A DNA stretch of 64,000 nt from the NCBI RefSeq assembly GCF_026342835.1, contig NZ_JAPEMI010000001.1, positions 744,001 through 808,000 on the forward strand. The letters run 5' to 3'. The position numbers and the translations under genes are program-made. A model generated the notes under the pieces. The model had not been told where the DNA came from. It saw only the letters and a program-made list of their open reading frames with translations, and did not search any database. Of this stretch, positions 37,043 to 46,207 are shown in pieces. This DNA comes from Streptomyces sp. NBC_00154. Its GTDB lineage: Bacteria; Actinomycetota; Actinomycetes; Streptomycetales; Streptomycetaceae. Positions within the stretch are counted from its first letter, which is position 1, and the number at the start of each line of letters is the position of its first letter.

Positions 37043-38041
37043 TCACCCTCCCTCCGGGGTGTTGAGGAGTGCCAGGCCGAGGGGGGTGAGGCTGTGGAGT
37101 ACGGAATTTCGGTGACGGAGAGAGTGGATCAATCCGGCTTCGCGAAGAACGGATGCGTGTTCGCTTGCGCTCGCAGGTGCGATACCTGCACGAGCGGCCA
37201 ATTCCTTGGTTGAACAGCCTTGGTGCTCCGCGATGGTGGTGAGCACCGTGGTACGCGTGCGGCCCAGAAGCGTCGACACACCGGGGGAGCGAGCCTGACC
37301 GGGCGCGGAAGCAGGGGTGGTGAGCTCACGGGGGCGGTGGTCCTGGCCGGCGGGATAGCTCACGGAAACGGGCCGGCCATCGGTGACGATGGCGCGTGTG
37401 CAGAACATCGACGGAACGAACAGGAAGCCTTCCCCTTCCAGGTAGAGGTCACGATCGGCTCCGTTCACCATCCGGACTTCCAGAACCGGCGGGTTCCACC
37501 GCATCCACTGGGGGTTGGCCTGGGTCAGCAGCTGCTCGACACCGCCGGTGAGCAACTGCTGCAAACGCAGGGTTCGATCGACCGCCAGGTGTTCCGTGAA
37601 CTGGTCCCAGTGCGGACCGAGCAGGCATGCGTGCAGATGGCTGAGTCCTGTGCAGAGCTCAGCGAACAAAGATGCATCGTCTGCCAGGTGGCGAGTCCAC
37701 TCGGGGAGGGAGGGATGATGATGCGCCGTTTCCAGCAGACTCGCCCTCACCCGCTCGCGAGGTGTGCTGCGTACCTGTTCCAAAAGGTCTTCGACAGCGC
37801 CCACTTTGGTGGGGCTGAGGAAGCCTGGCGAATATCCCACAGCAGGCATGAGAGTCAGGACCATGCGCGCTTGGGCAGACAGCTGCGCGCGAGCATGGTG
37901 CCGCCAGGCGTCGAGTCGGGCGGGCTGGCTGCGGCTCTGCAGGGCTCGCGCTGCAAGTTCCAGCTCGTGCAGCGGCATCGGCGCCTCAGCCACACGAGTC
38001 CGGGCCAGATCCTGAACCGTGAAGTGTATGCGGTAGACCAT
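37043..38041 (-). CDS. ArsR/SmtB-type regulator with N-terminal DUF5937-like region
   Basis: A 332-residue regulator. The N-terminal ~240 residues begin VYRIHFTVQDLARTRVAEAPMPLHELELAARALQ, characteristic of a family of actinobacterial regulators with DUF5937. The C-terminal ~80 residues are a winged helix: GRTRTTVLTTIAEHQGCSTKELAARAGIAPASASEHASVLREAGLIHSLRHRNSVLHSLTPLG. No metal-binding ELCVCDL motif, so it is unlikely to sense metals. It diverges from the large S8 protease gene across 533 bases and may regulate it; this is inference. Confidence 0.82.
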   Translation of the reverse strand: MVYRIHFTVQDLARTRVAEAPMPLHELELAARALQSRSQPARLDAWRHHARAQLSAQARMVLTLMPAVGYSPGFLSPTKVGAVEDLLEQVRSTPRERVRASLLETAHHHPSLPEWTRHLADDASLFAELCTGLSHLHACLLGPHWDQFTEHLAVDRTLRLQQLLTGGVEQLLTQANPQWMRWNPPVLEVRMVNGADRDLYLEGEGFLFVPSMFCTRAIVTDGRPVSVSYPAGQDHRPRELTTPASAPGQARSPGVSTLLGRTRTTVLTTIAEHQGCSTKELAARAGIAPASASEHASVLREAGLIHSLRHRNSVLHSLTPLGLALLNTPEGG

Positions 38042-38574
38042 GACAGCCTGAGGCGATCCTTCCGGAATGTCGTTCTTCGGTCCAGGCCGAATCACATCGA
38101 GTTCGTAGCGTTCGCAGGTGATGCTGAGCCCGCAGTCAGCAGGAGTCGACGGCGCACGGGCACCTGAGCAGCCACGAGTTGGTCATGCAGTCAAATGACC
38201 GACGCAACCCTGGGCCCGGCACACGGTCGACACACGCACTCCCAGGTGGTGGTGACGGAGGACGCCCGACAACGTACGCGCTCTTGCTTTCTCACCTCAC
38301 TCGAGGGGTCTCCTTGCGCAGCATTCCCATGCCCCGACCAGGGGCGGGCCGCGCGGCGACGCCGCTCCGGTGGAGATCACCGACACGGTCGGCCTCGTCG
38401 GCCGGCCGCAGGGGCCACGGATCGTCGTGCGCCCCGAGCCGGCGTACCCCAAGTACGCCAAGGATCTGAAGTCGAGCCGAAAAACACCATAACGAGATCA
38501 GGCTTCATCTGGCGCAACCTGACGATGTGTAACACATCGGAAAAAATGGTTGCCATGCCCATAAAGGAATCAGT
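38042..38574. other. 533-base region upstream of the large S8 protease, with a possible coding relic
   Basis: The region should contain promoters for the divergent regulator and protease. At 38370-38492 a plus-strand frame starts GTG and reads a protein-like 40 residues (DTVGLVGRPQGPRIVVRPEP onward, ending SSRKTP). It has no recognised family and may be the tail of a lost gene. The last 60 bases before the protease are notably AT-rich for this window (acatcggaaaaaatgg), fitting a promoter. No RNA gene or operator identified. Confidence 0.4.
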
Positions 38575-41500
38575 ATGCCCTCCATACCCGCCCGCAGACG
38601 GGCGGCGCTGGCTATCGGTGTCGTGCTGGCCGTGTTCACGGCTCAGCAGGCGGTGCCTGCCACCGCAGCACCGGGTACCAACACACCGGACCGGTCCTCC
38701 GCCAGCACTGCGACACACCAGCCGACCTCACGTACCGTCACCTTGCTGACCGGCGACAAAGTCACCGTCAACACTGCCGCCGACGGCAGGGTCACCCGTT
38801 CCGTACAGGGTGCGGACGGTCAGCTCACCGGCGCCACGACCTACAAGGTCGGCAAGAACACCTACGTATACCCGGACGCCGCCGTTCCGTACCTCGCCGC
38901 CGGGAAGCTGGACCGCGAGCTCTTCAACGTCACCAAGCTGCTGGCGGACGGCTACGGGGACGAGCAGAGCAGCAGCCTGCCCCTGATCGTCACCTACACC
39001 GACGCTGCCGTCCGCGCGCGGACCCAGGCCGTGCCCTCCGGCGCCTCCAGGACCCTCGCCCTGAGCAGCATTCAGGGCGCGGCGCTGTCGGAGCACCGGA
39101 CGAAGGCCGCAGACTTCTGGTCCTCGCTCACCGGCGGGACCGCGGCGGCGACTGGTCGCAGCGCAGGGGCCAAGCCCCAGCTGCGCAACGGGATCGCGAA
39201 GGTCTGGCTGGACGGGAAGGTCAAGGCCGACCTGGCCGACACCACCGCGCAGATCGGCGCACCGCAGGTGTGGGCGGGTGGTGACACCGGACAGGGTGTC
39301 GACGTGGCCGTGCTGGACACCGGTGTGGACACCCAGCACCCCGACATCGTCGGCCAGGTGGCCGAAAGCACGAGCTTCGTGCCCGACCAGGACGTCGAGG
39401 ACCACAACGGTCACGGCACTCACGTCGCCTCGACCATCGCCGGCACCGGCGCCGCCTCCGACGGCAAGGAGAAGGGCGTCGCCCCCGGCGCGCGCCTGCA
39501 CATCGGCAAGGTGCTGGACAATGACGGCTCCGGCCAGGAGTCCTGGGTGCTGGCGGGCATGGAGTGGGCCGCCCGCGACCAGCACGCCAAGGTCATCAGC
39601 ATGAGCCTGGGCGCCGGGCCCACCGACGGCCACGACCCGATGAGCGAGGCCGTCAACCAGCTCAGCGCCGAGACCGGCGCGCTGTTCACCATCGCGGCCG
39701 GCAACGGCGGCTCGCACACCGTCTCGACGCCCAGCGTCGCCGACGCCGCGCTGTCCGTCGGCGCGGTGGACACCTCCGACCGGCTCGCCGAGTTCTCCAG
39801 CACCGGCCCTCGCCAGGGCGACGCCGGGCTGAAGCCGGAGCTGACCGCACCGGGCGTGGACGTGCTGGCGGCCCGCTCGCAGTACGCCGCCGACGGCGAG
39901 GGCTACTACCAGACGCTGAGCGGGACCTCGATGGCCACCCCGCATGTGGCCGGCGCCGCCGCGCTGCTCGCCGAGGCCCATCCGGACTGGACCGGGCAGC
40001 AGCTCAAGGACGGCCTGGTCAGCACCACCAAAAAGACCTCCCAGTACTCGTCGTACGAGGGCGGCAGCGGCCGGCTCGACGTCGCCGCCGCCGTCAAGGG
40101 CACGGTGTTCGCCACCGACAGCGTGTACGGCGGCTACCGAGCCTCCACGGCGCCGGCCGACGACAAGTCCGACAAGCAGGTGACCTACACGAACACCGGG
40201 GACAGTCCGGTCACCCTCGACCTGGCGGTCCAGGTTCCCGGTGCCGCCACCGGCGCGTTCACCCTGTCGGCACCTCAGGTCACCGTCCCCGCGCACGGCA
40301 GCAGCAAGGTAACCCTCACGACCGACTTCGGCCTCGTGAAGGCCGACACCATGACCTCGGGGCAGATCCTCGCCACCGATGCGTCCGGTGCGCTGCTCGC
40401 CCATACCATTACCGGCGCCTACAAGCAGGCCCCGCGCCACACCCTCACGCTCAACGGCAAGGACCGCAGCGGCCGCCCGATGGCCGGCGATGTGTACCTG
40501 ATCAGCGACAAGGTCTTCATGGGGCCGCTGCAGCTGGACGACTCGGGCACCGGCACGGTCGAGGTGCCCGCCGGCACCTACCTCGTGACCCTGGAGAGCG
40601 ATGTCGAGGGTGCGCACGGGCCGCACTCCAAGGGCAAGGCGATCCTGACTGTTCCCGAGGTGGCCGTCGACCAGGACACCACGGTGGACCTGGACGCCTC
40701 CAAGGCCAAGCAGGTGTCCGCCCAGGCCCCACAGGAGACCACCCTCGCCGAGACCCGCATCGACCTCTACCGCGGGTTCGACAGCGGGAACTGGCTGTCC
40801 TTGCAGCGGTGGCCCAACAACGGGTACGACAGCGTCTGGGCCCTGCCCACCAAGCCGGTCACCACGGGCACCTTCGGGTTCGGCGGTAACTGGCGCCTGA
40901 CAGAGCCGGCCCTGAAGGTCGTGTCCGGCACGCGCAACTTCGACGACCTGATCGTCGCGCGCGGACAGACCCCGCTCCAGGAGGGCACGCGCCAGTACAC
41001 GGCCGTCTATGCCGGGGAGGGCGGCGGCGCCGCCTACGCCGGTATCGACGCCGTGGGCAAGGCCGTCGTGGTCCGGCGCAGCGATGCAGTCGGGCCGGCC
41101 GAGCAGGCCGAGCAGGCAGCCAAGGCCGGAGCGAAGGTGCTGCTCGTCGTCAACGACGGTGACGGACGCCTGGACCCGTGGGGCACCGACCTGGATAATC
41201 CCTGGGCCGAGACCGGGAACCCGCCGCCCCTGACGGTGGCCTCGCTGACCGCGGACGAGGGCGACGAGCTGATCGCCCGGATCCAGAAGGGCGGGAGCAC
41301 GGCGCTCAAGGTGACCTCCCACCCGACCACGGACTACCTCTACGACATCAGCCACCACGAGGCCGTCATCCCGGCGGACCCGACCTACCGGCCGCAGAGC
41401 GGTGACCTCAACCGGGTGGATGTCTCCTTCCGCAACAACCGGCCTGCGCGGGGCATGGAGTTCCGTTCCGCCGTGTGGCTGGGCTTCTCCGGAGCCAACC

Positions 41501-42333
41501 TGTTGCCCACCCCCGCCCAGGCCGAGCGCACCGACTGGGTGTCGCGCGACACGGACTGGGTGGAAGAGGCCGATGTCAATCAGCAGCTTCAGATCAGCAG
41601 TGACTCCGTGAAGCGGTACCCGACCGGCACGACCTCCCACCTGGAGTACTTCGGGCCGATCCAGCGTCCCCGGTCGAACGCCAACTACGTGCCTGTGCGT
41701 GTGGGCGACGATGTCCTGGCAGTGATCCCGGGCTGGGCCGACTCCGGATCCGGACACGTCGGCAGGACCCTCAACAACACCGGTGTGCGTAACAGTGTGC
41801 AGATGTACCAGGGCGACCTCATGCTCAGGTACTCCACGACCGACACCATCGGCAGCCCTCGGTACCCCCTCACGCTGGACAGTCCCGACAAGCAGTCCTA
41901 CCGCCTGGTCTCGGAGAACATGCGGGGCTTCTGGGACAACGACTACTCGGTCACGACCAGGACCGAGTGGGGCTTCACCTCCCAGCGGCCCGACCCCGGT
42001 ACCTACGCTGTTCTGCCGCTGATCCAGCTCGACTACGCGGTCGAGGGTATGAACGCCGCCGGCAAGACAGGCCGGCGAGCCGCTATCACCGTCACGCCCT
42101 CGCACATTCCGGGCGGCCCCAGCTCCGACACCATCAAAACGGTGAACGTGGACGTCTCCTACGATGACGGCGTCACGTGGCAGCACCCGGCCCTGACCCA
42201 CACCGCCCAGGGCTGGAGCACCCAGCTGAACGCCCCCGCCAAGGCGCGGTACGTGACGCTGCGCACCAGCGCCGGCGACACCGAGGGCAACACTGTCAAG
42301 CAGAACATCACCCGGGCCTTCGGCCTGAAGTGA
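38575..42333 (+). CDS. Large secreted S8 serine protease with PA-like insert
   Basis: A 1252-residue secreted protease. The signal peptide is ARRRAALAIGVVLAVFTAQQAVPATAAPG (cleavage near residue 32). A ~180-residue propeptide follows, with RTVTLLTGDKVTVNT near residue 53, a start shared by large actinobacterial subtilases. Catalytic residues: Asp248 (AVLDTGVD), His280 (NGHGTHVAS), Asn377 (AAGNGGS), Ser452 (SGTSMATPHV). Residues ~830-935 (TAVYAGEGGGAAYAGIDAVGKAVVVRR, then AAKAGAKVLLVVNDG) look like a protease-associated domain placed after the catalytic part, and beta-rich segments make up the rest. No sortase signal or C-terminal helix. AAAGGAA upstream of ATG 38575. The end is followed by a strong terminator. 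Confidence 0.92.
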   Translation: MPSIPARRRAALAIGVVLAVFTAQQAVPATAAPGTNTPDRSSASTATHQPTSRTVTLLTGDKVTVNTAADGRVTRSVQGADGQLTGATTYKVGKNTYVYPDAAVPYLAAGKLDRELFNVTKLLADGYGDEQSSSLPLIVTYTDAAVRARTQAVPSGASRTLALSSIQGAALSEHRTKAADFWSSLTGGTAAATGRSAGAKPQLRNGIAKVWLDGKVKADLADTTAQIGAPQVWAGGDTGQGVDVAVLDTGVDTQHPDIVGQVAESTSFVPDQDVEDHNGHGTHVASTIAGTGAASDGKEKGVAPGARLHIGKVLDNDGSGQESWVLAGMEWAARDQHAKVISMSLGAGPTDGHDPMSEAVNQLSAETGALFTIAAGNGGSHTVSTPSVADAALSVGAVDTSDRLAEFSSTGPRQGDAGLKPELTAPGVDVLAARSQYAADGEGYYQTLSGTSMATPHVAGAAALLAEAHPDWTGQQLKDGLVSTTKKTSQYSSYEGGSGRLDVAAAVKGTVFATDSVYGGYRASTAPADDKSDKQVTYTNTGDSPVTLDLAVQVPGAATGAFTLSAPQVTVPAHGSSKVTLTTDFGLVKADTMTSGQILATDASGALLAHTITGAYKQAPRHTLTLNGKDRSGRPMAGDVYLISDKVFMGPLQLDDSGTGTVEVPAGTYLVTLESDVEGAHGPHSKGKAILTVPEVAVDQDTTVDLDASKAKQVSAQAPQETTLAETRIDLYRGFDSGNWLSLQRWPNNGYDSVWALPTKPVTTGTFGFGGNWRLTEPALKVVSGTRNFDDLIVARGQTPLQEGTRQYTAVYAGEGGGAAYAGIDAVGKAVVVRRSDAVGPAEQAEQAAKAGAKVLLVVNDGDGRLDPWGTDLDNPWAETGNPPPLTVASLTADEGDELIARIQKGGSTALKVTSHPTTDYLYDISHHEAVIPADPTYRPQSGDLNRVDVSFRNNRPARGMEFRSAVWLGFSGANLLPTPAQAERTDWVSRDTDWVEEADVNQQLQISSDSVKRYPTGTTSHLEYFGPIQRPRSNANYVPVRVGDDVLAVIPGWADSGSGHVGRTLNNTGVRNSVQMYQGDLMLRYSTTDTIGSPRYPLTLDSPDKQSYRLVSENMRGFWDNDYSVTTRTEWGFTSQRPDPGTYAVLPLIQLDYAVEGMNAAGKTGRRAAITVTPSHIPGGPSSDTIKTVNVDVSYDDGVTWQHPALTHTAQGWSTQLNAPAKARYVTLRTSAGDTEGNTVKQNITRAFGLK

Positions 42334-42366
42334 GTGTCCACCCGGTCAGCTCTCGCTGACCGGCAC

Positions 42367-42399
42367 GGGGGCGGGGCCGCATCCAGCGGCCTCGCCCCC
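42367..42399 (+). terminator. Strong hairpin terminator after the large S8 protease
   Basis: gggggcggggccgc (42367-42380) and gcggcctcgccccc (42386-42399) form a 14-base stem with one G-U pair and a 5-base loop, then tcttcgtt. It starts 34 bases after the stop. Confidence 0.85.
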
Positions 42400-42479
42400 T
42401 CTTCGTTGCCGTTGCGGAGAGACCGAACACTCGCGCCGGTCCGCCAGGCCGCGACAACACCCCGGAGTCACCGCGACCT

Positions 42480-42895
42480 CGATGCGGTGCGCCGGGGGCG
42501 GCCGGCGTGGGAGCGCGTACAGGAGTCCTTCGACGGTGTCCGGCGGCGGCGTGTCCACCCCCTGGTGCCGGATCGTGCCGAGGGCCGTGGCCCCGAAGGC
42601 GTACCCCTTGCCGAGCTAGGCGCTCACCAGCGCACCGGCTCCACCACTCCAGCGGCATCCCGCCCATCCGCATCGTGCTCCTCTCCCGCTGGAGATGGGA
42701 GTTGTGGGCGTGGATGAGTGCCGGGCCACGGGTGGCGACGGCGAGGAGGTTGTGGGCCATCATCTGGTCCCGCACGCCCACCAGCTGGGTCATGCGGGCC
42801 GGTGAGGTGGCGGCCATCCAGTGTGGTAGCGCAGCAGACCGAGGGCGGTGCGCCCGTACAGTCGCGCCCGGTCCCAGTCGTCCCGCGAGCTCGCA
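42480..42895 (-). pseudogene. Broken erythromycin-esterase-like gene
   Basis: On the minus strand the pieces of an erythromycin esterase family protein appear in order but in different frames: DWDRARLYGRTALGLLRYH near 42890-42828, then SPARMTQLVGVRDQMMAHNLLAVATRGPALIHAHNSHLQRERSTMRMGGMPLEWW at about 42810-42645 (with the family His in AHNSHLQ), then GYAFGATALGTIRHQGVDTPPPDTVEGLLYALP to about 42510. At least two frameshifts (near 42820 and 42645) and an amber stop (cta at 42616-42618) break it, and the N-terminal ~200 residues are absent. The family hydrolyses macrolide lactones or related esters. Clearly inactive. Confidence 0.8.
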
Positions 42896-43109
42896 GCCGC
42901 AGTTGGCCGGCCTGGGCCGATCAATACAGTCGAAGTCCGTCGTCACGCCGTCATGTTTGTCAAGCAGATCTGGGCAGGTCTCTCACCACCGTTAGGATTC
43001 TTACGGCGAACGAGCGTTGCCCCTTGGCGCGAGGCGGGCATCGGCCCTCTCCGCCGACAGCGCCCGGTCGGCACGTCCCATCGGCCAGATCCGAGCAGGT
43101 GAACTTCCC

Positions 43110-45563
43110 ATGGGCGACGCCTTTGGTTCCAACAGCCCCCTGCACCTCGTTGGTCCTCGTGCGTCTCGCAGACCGGTTGCCCCGGACAGTAACGACGGGC
43201 CGGACGGGTCCGATCCGGTCGGATGGTTGCGGAGTCTGGGGGCGCAGCAGCTGCGACGACTCCTCGATGCACGACCCGACGCAGCGGTGGCACCGGACCC
43301 GCGGTCGCTCGGCGAGCTCGCGGAGCGCCTTCAGCGGATCGGGTCGGTGGTGGATAGCCTGAACAAGCTGCCGCTCCCTTGTCTGCAGCTGGCCCAGGCG
43401 CTTGCGGCCCTGCCGCAGCCGGCCTCCCGCACGGCCTCGGAGACGCTGCTCGGCACGGACGCCCAGGGCATCTCCGCCGCGCTGGATACCCTCACCGCCC
43501 ATGCCCTCGTCTGGCCGGACCTGGCAGGCCGACTGCATATGACTCCGGCGCTGCGGGGCGCGTGGGAGTCCCCGCTCGGTCTCGGTCAGGGCGTGGCCGA
43601 GCTGTTGGCCGCTGTCCCGTCGGCAGAGCTCGGTAAGACCGCCGCCAGGCTGGGACTCAAGCCCGGTACTCGGCGGCAGGACCGTCTCGACGCAATCGTG
43701 GCGCATCACCAGGACCCGCAGATCATGCTTGCCCTTCTGGCCTCGGCGCCGCCGAGTGCCCGCGAGGCGCTGACCCGGTTCCTCGACCCAGAGGAGTATC
43801 ACGGAGCCGGCCGGTCGGGGGCCGGCGAACGCTGGCTGCTGGAGCGGGCGTTGATTGTGATGGACCAACGGGGGTACGGCCCCGTTCACGTGCCCGCCGA
43901 AGTGAGAATCGCGCAGTACGGTCCGGACTGGCACGCCTCGTTCGACCCGCAGCCGCCGAAACCGGCCCTTGCAAAGGTGACCGAAGGCGAGATCGAGCGT
44001 GAGGCCGCAGCCGCGAGCACCTCCTTCGCCGGCCAGGCCGCGGTACTTCTCGCCCGGTGCGCGGAGCGCCCTGTGGCGGCCCTCAAGTCCGGAGGCGTCG
44101 GCGCACGTGAACTGGCCAGTCTGGGCAAGGACAGCGGGTCCGAGGAAGTGGTGGTGCGGCTGGTGCTGGAGTGTGCGTACGCGGCCGGCCTGGTCGAGTA
44201 CGAGGGCACGGTCCTGGCCGTGACCGATGCGTATGACGTGTGGGCCTCATGGGAGCCCGCGGAACGGTTCGTCCTGCTGCTGCGTGCCTGGTGGCTGCTC
44301 GGACTCACCCCGACCGGATCCCGCGACGAGGACGGCAAGGCGCTGCCCGCGGTACGCCGGGCGGCACACTGTACCGGGTGTGCGACGGCACGGCAGGGAG
44401 TGCTGGACGCCGCGGCTTCCCTTCCGCCCGGCCATGGCGCGCGGGCGGTTGTCGACCTCGGCTCGTCGGTATCCTGGTTCCGTCCGCTCGCCGACGAACT
44501 CCCTGATGATGCCACCCCGTTTGCCTCTGTGACCCGGGAGACCGAACTGCTCGGGACCGTCGCCCGGGGCGCGCTGACCCCGCTGGGCGCGGCCCTGCTG
44601 GGCCAGGACCCGGCGGCCCTTCGCGACCACGCCCGACGGCTGCTGCCCGACGCAACCGACCGCGCCCGCATGGGCGCCGACCTCACCGCCGTGGTGACCG
44701 GCACTCCAACTGCCCGGCTGGCGACACTCCTGGACTCCCTTGCCGACCGGGAAACCCGGTCGGCCGCCTCGGTCTGGCGGTTCAGCCCTGCATCGCTGCG
44801 TCGAGCGCTGGACGCGGGACACACCCCTGACCGGATCGAGGCAGATCTCCGCAAGGTGACGGACGCCGCTCTGCCCCAGGCACTGAGCTACCTGATCACG
44901 GACGCAGCCCGACGCCACGGCCGCATCCGGCTCGCCCCGGCCGCCTGTGTCCTGGTCAGCGAGGACACAGCGCTGCTCGTCGAGGTGGCCGCACATCGCG
45001 AGCTGACCCACCTGGGGCTGCGTTCCGTCGCCCCGACCGTGCTTCTGTGCCGCGCGGAGCCCGACGCAGCACTGGCAGCCCTGCGCGCTACCGGATACTC
45101 GCCGGTGGCAACGGCCGACGACGGATCCGTTCGGGTGGAGCGGCCGGGGCGGCGGCGCGTGTCCCAGCCCGCCGCCGCGACCGTCAGCCCGACCGTGCCT
45201 GCATCCCGCAGAAGGCCGCCGGACGCGGGCCGGACCGCCGATCTGGCGGCCCGGCTGCTGGCGGCCCCCGACCATGCGCCGCGGCCGTGCCCCGGTACGG
45301 GAGTCCCCTACGGGACCGACACCGAGGAGATCCTGGACGGCAGTACCGATGCGCTGACCCTGGCTGACGTGCGCCAGCTCGCGTACGCCATCGACGAGGG
45401 CGAGCCCATCACCATCGAGTACATCGCGGCGTCCGGGGGCCGGACCGTCCGCACCGTGAGCGAACTCGACTTCGATCCGCCCTATCTCTACGGCTACTGC
45501 CATCTGCGCCAGGACAACCGGGTATTCACCATCTCCCGCATCCAGGCCGTCCTGCCGGCCTGA
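43110..45563 (+). CDS. Helicase-associated domain protein with C-terminal WYL-like module
   Basis: An 817-residue cytoplasmic protein of the actinobacterial helicase C-terminal-associated (Helicase_C_3-type) family, related to the N-terminal part of XPB-like helicases. No Walker A or DEAD-box motif is present, so it is not a helicase itself. The N-terminal part (VGWLRSLGAQQLRRLLDARPDAA) and several winged-helix-like repeats come first. Residues ~600-700 (WRFSPASLRRALDAGHTPDRIEADLRKVTDAALPQALSYLITDAARRHGRI) are the family signature. The last ~70 residues (LAYAIDEGEPITIEYIAASGGRTVRTVSELDFDPPYLYGYCHLRQDNRVFTISRIQAV) are a WYL-like domain, which binds nucleic acid or nucleotide ligands in defence and DNA-damage regulators. 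Role unknown, perhaps in DNA transactions. Confidence 0.75.
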   Translation: MGDAFGSNSPLHLVGPRASRRPVAPDSNDGPDGSDPVGWLRSLGAQQLRRLLDARPDAAVAPDPRSLGELAERLQRIGSVVDSLNKLPLPCLQLAQALAALPQPASRTASETLLGTDAQGISAALDTLTAHALVWPDLAGRLHMTPALRGAWESPLGLGQGVAELLAAVPSAELGKTAARLGLKPGTRRQDRLDAIVAHHQDPQIMLALLASAPPSAREALTRFLDPEEYHGAGRSGAGERWLLERALIVMDQRGYGPVHVPAEVRIAQYGPDWHASFDPQPPKPALAKVTEGEIEREAAAASTSFAGQAAVLLARCAERPVAALKSGGVGARELASLGKDSGSEEVVVRLVLECAYAAGLVEYEGTVLAVTDAYDVWASWEPAERFVLLLRAWWLLGLTPTGSRDEDGKALPAVRRAAHCTGCATARQGVLDAAASLPPGHGARAVVDLGSSVSWFRPLADELPDDATPFASVTRETELLGTVARGALTPLGAALLGQDPAALRDHARRLLPDATDRARMGADLTAVVTGTPTARLATLLDSLADRETRSAASVWRFSPASLRRALDAGHTPDRIEADLRKVTDAALPQALSYLITDAARRHGRIRLAPAACVLVSEDTALLVEVAAHRELTHLGLRSVAPTVLLCRAEPDAALAALRATGYSPVATADDGSVRVERPGRRRVSQPAAATVSPTVPASRRRPPDAGRTADLAARLLAAPDHAPRPCPGTGVPYGTDTEEILDGSTDALTLADVRQLAYAIDEGEPITIEYIAASGGRTVRTVSELDFDPPYLYGYCHLRQDNRVFTISRIQAVLPA

Positions 45564-45585
45564 GTGCGGAACGCCGCCGCCTCGG

Positions 45586-46050
45586 TCAGTACAGCAGGTC
45601 CAGTTCGGCGCGGACCGTCTTGCCCGGCTGTACGCGGTCCAGCACCGCCCACCGGTCGGCCAGCGCCTCGACCAGGATCAGCCCGTGCCCGTTGCCGGAA
45701 CCGGGCGGTGGCGCCACCAGCTCCCCCGGCCCCGGCGGGCGCCGCTCGCCCCGGGTGTCCGTGACCTCGATCCGCAGGACGCCGAGCGTGCGTCCGTCGC
45801 CCGCAGCGTGGACGATCCTCAACTCGAAGTCCCGGCCCGGCACCCGGCCGTGCGTGACCGCGTTCGCCGCCAGCTCGGCGACGATCAGCGCAGCGGTCTC
45901 GGACGCGTCACCGCCGTACGGGACGCCCCAGTCGTTCAGTTGGTGCAGGGCAAGCTTTCGAGCGAGCCGCGCGCCGCGCGGCGTGGAGCTGAAGCGCTGC
46001 ACGAACACACGGACGGTAACGGGAAGCTGGGGGGCCGAGGGTGCATCCAT
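45586..46050 (-). CDS. Histidine-kinase-like ATPase (anti-sigma/RsbW-like, AbaA-type)
   Basis: A 154-residue GHKL ATPase with no receiver or sensor parts. N box: AALIVAELAANAVTHGR, with the Asn that binds Mg-ATP. G1/G2 region: IEVTDTRGE, then GSGNGHGLILVEALADRWAV. It ends QPGKTVRAELDLLY. Such small ATPases are often anti-sigma factors or members of WhiJ/BldB-associated clusters. Divergently placed 157 bases from an XRE-DUF5753 gene which is followed by DUF397, completing the well-known Streptomyces triad, so it is likely part of that module. Confidence 0.88.
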   Translation of the reverse strand: MDAPSAPQLPVTVRVFVQRFSSTPRGARLARKLALHQLNDWGVPYGGDASETAALIVAELAANAVTHGRVPGRDFELRIVHAAGDGRTLGVLRIEVTDTRGERRPPGPGELVAPPPGSGNGHGLILVEALADRWAVLDRVQPGKTVRAELDLLY

Positions 46051-46207
46051 GCGCCCACCGTGACGGACGTCAGACCCCTCCCACCAGCTCACGAACTCGT
46101 ACGCTGAGTCGGCGTACGAGTGCAACGGGTCGACAGTACGCGTAACAGTCAGTGACCATAGGTGAGTTGCTGACCGGGAACAGGCGGGCACGGGAGGTGG
46201 CCGGGAC

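Noticed and set aside
38728-42201. A 1157-codon open frame on the minus strand
   Set aside because: It is an exact antisense shadow of the large S8 protease; its protein is Val/Gly/Arg-rich with no motif, while the plus frame has a signal peptide and full catalytic triad.
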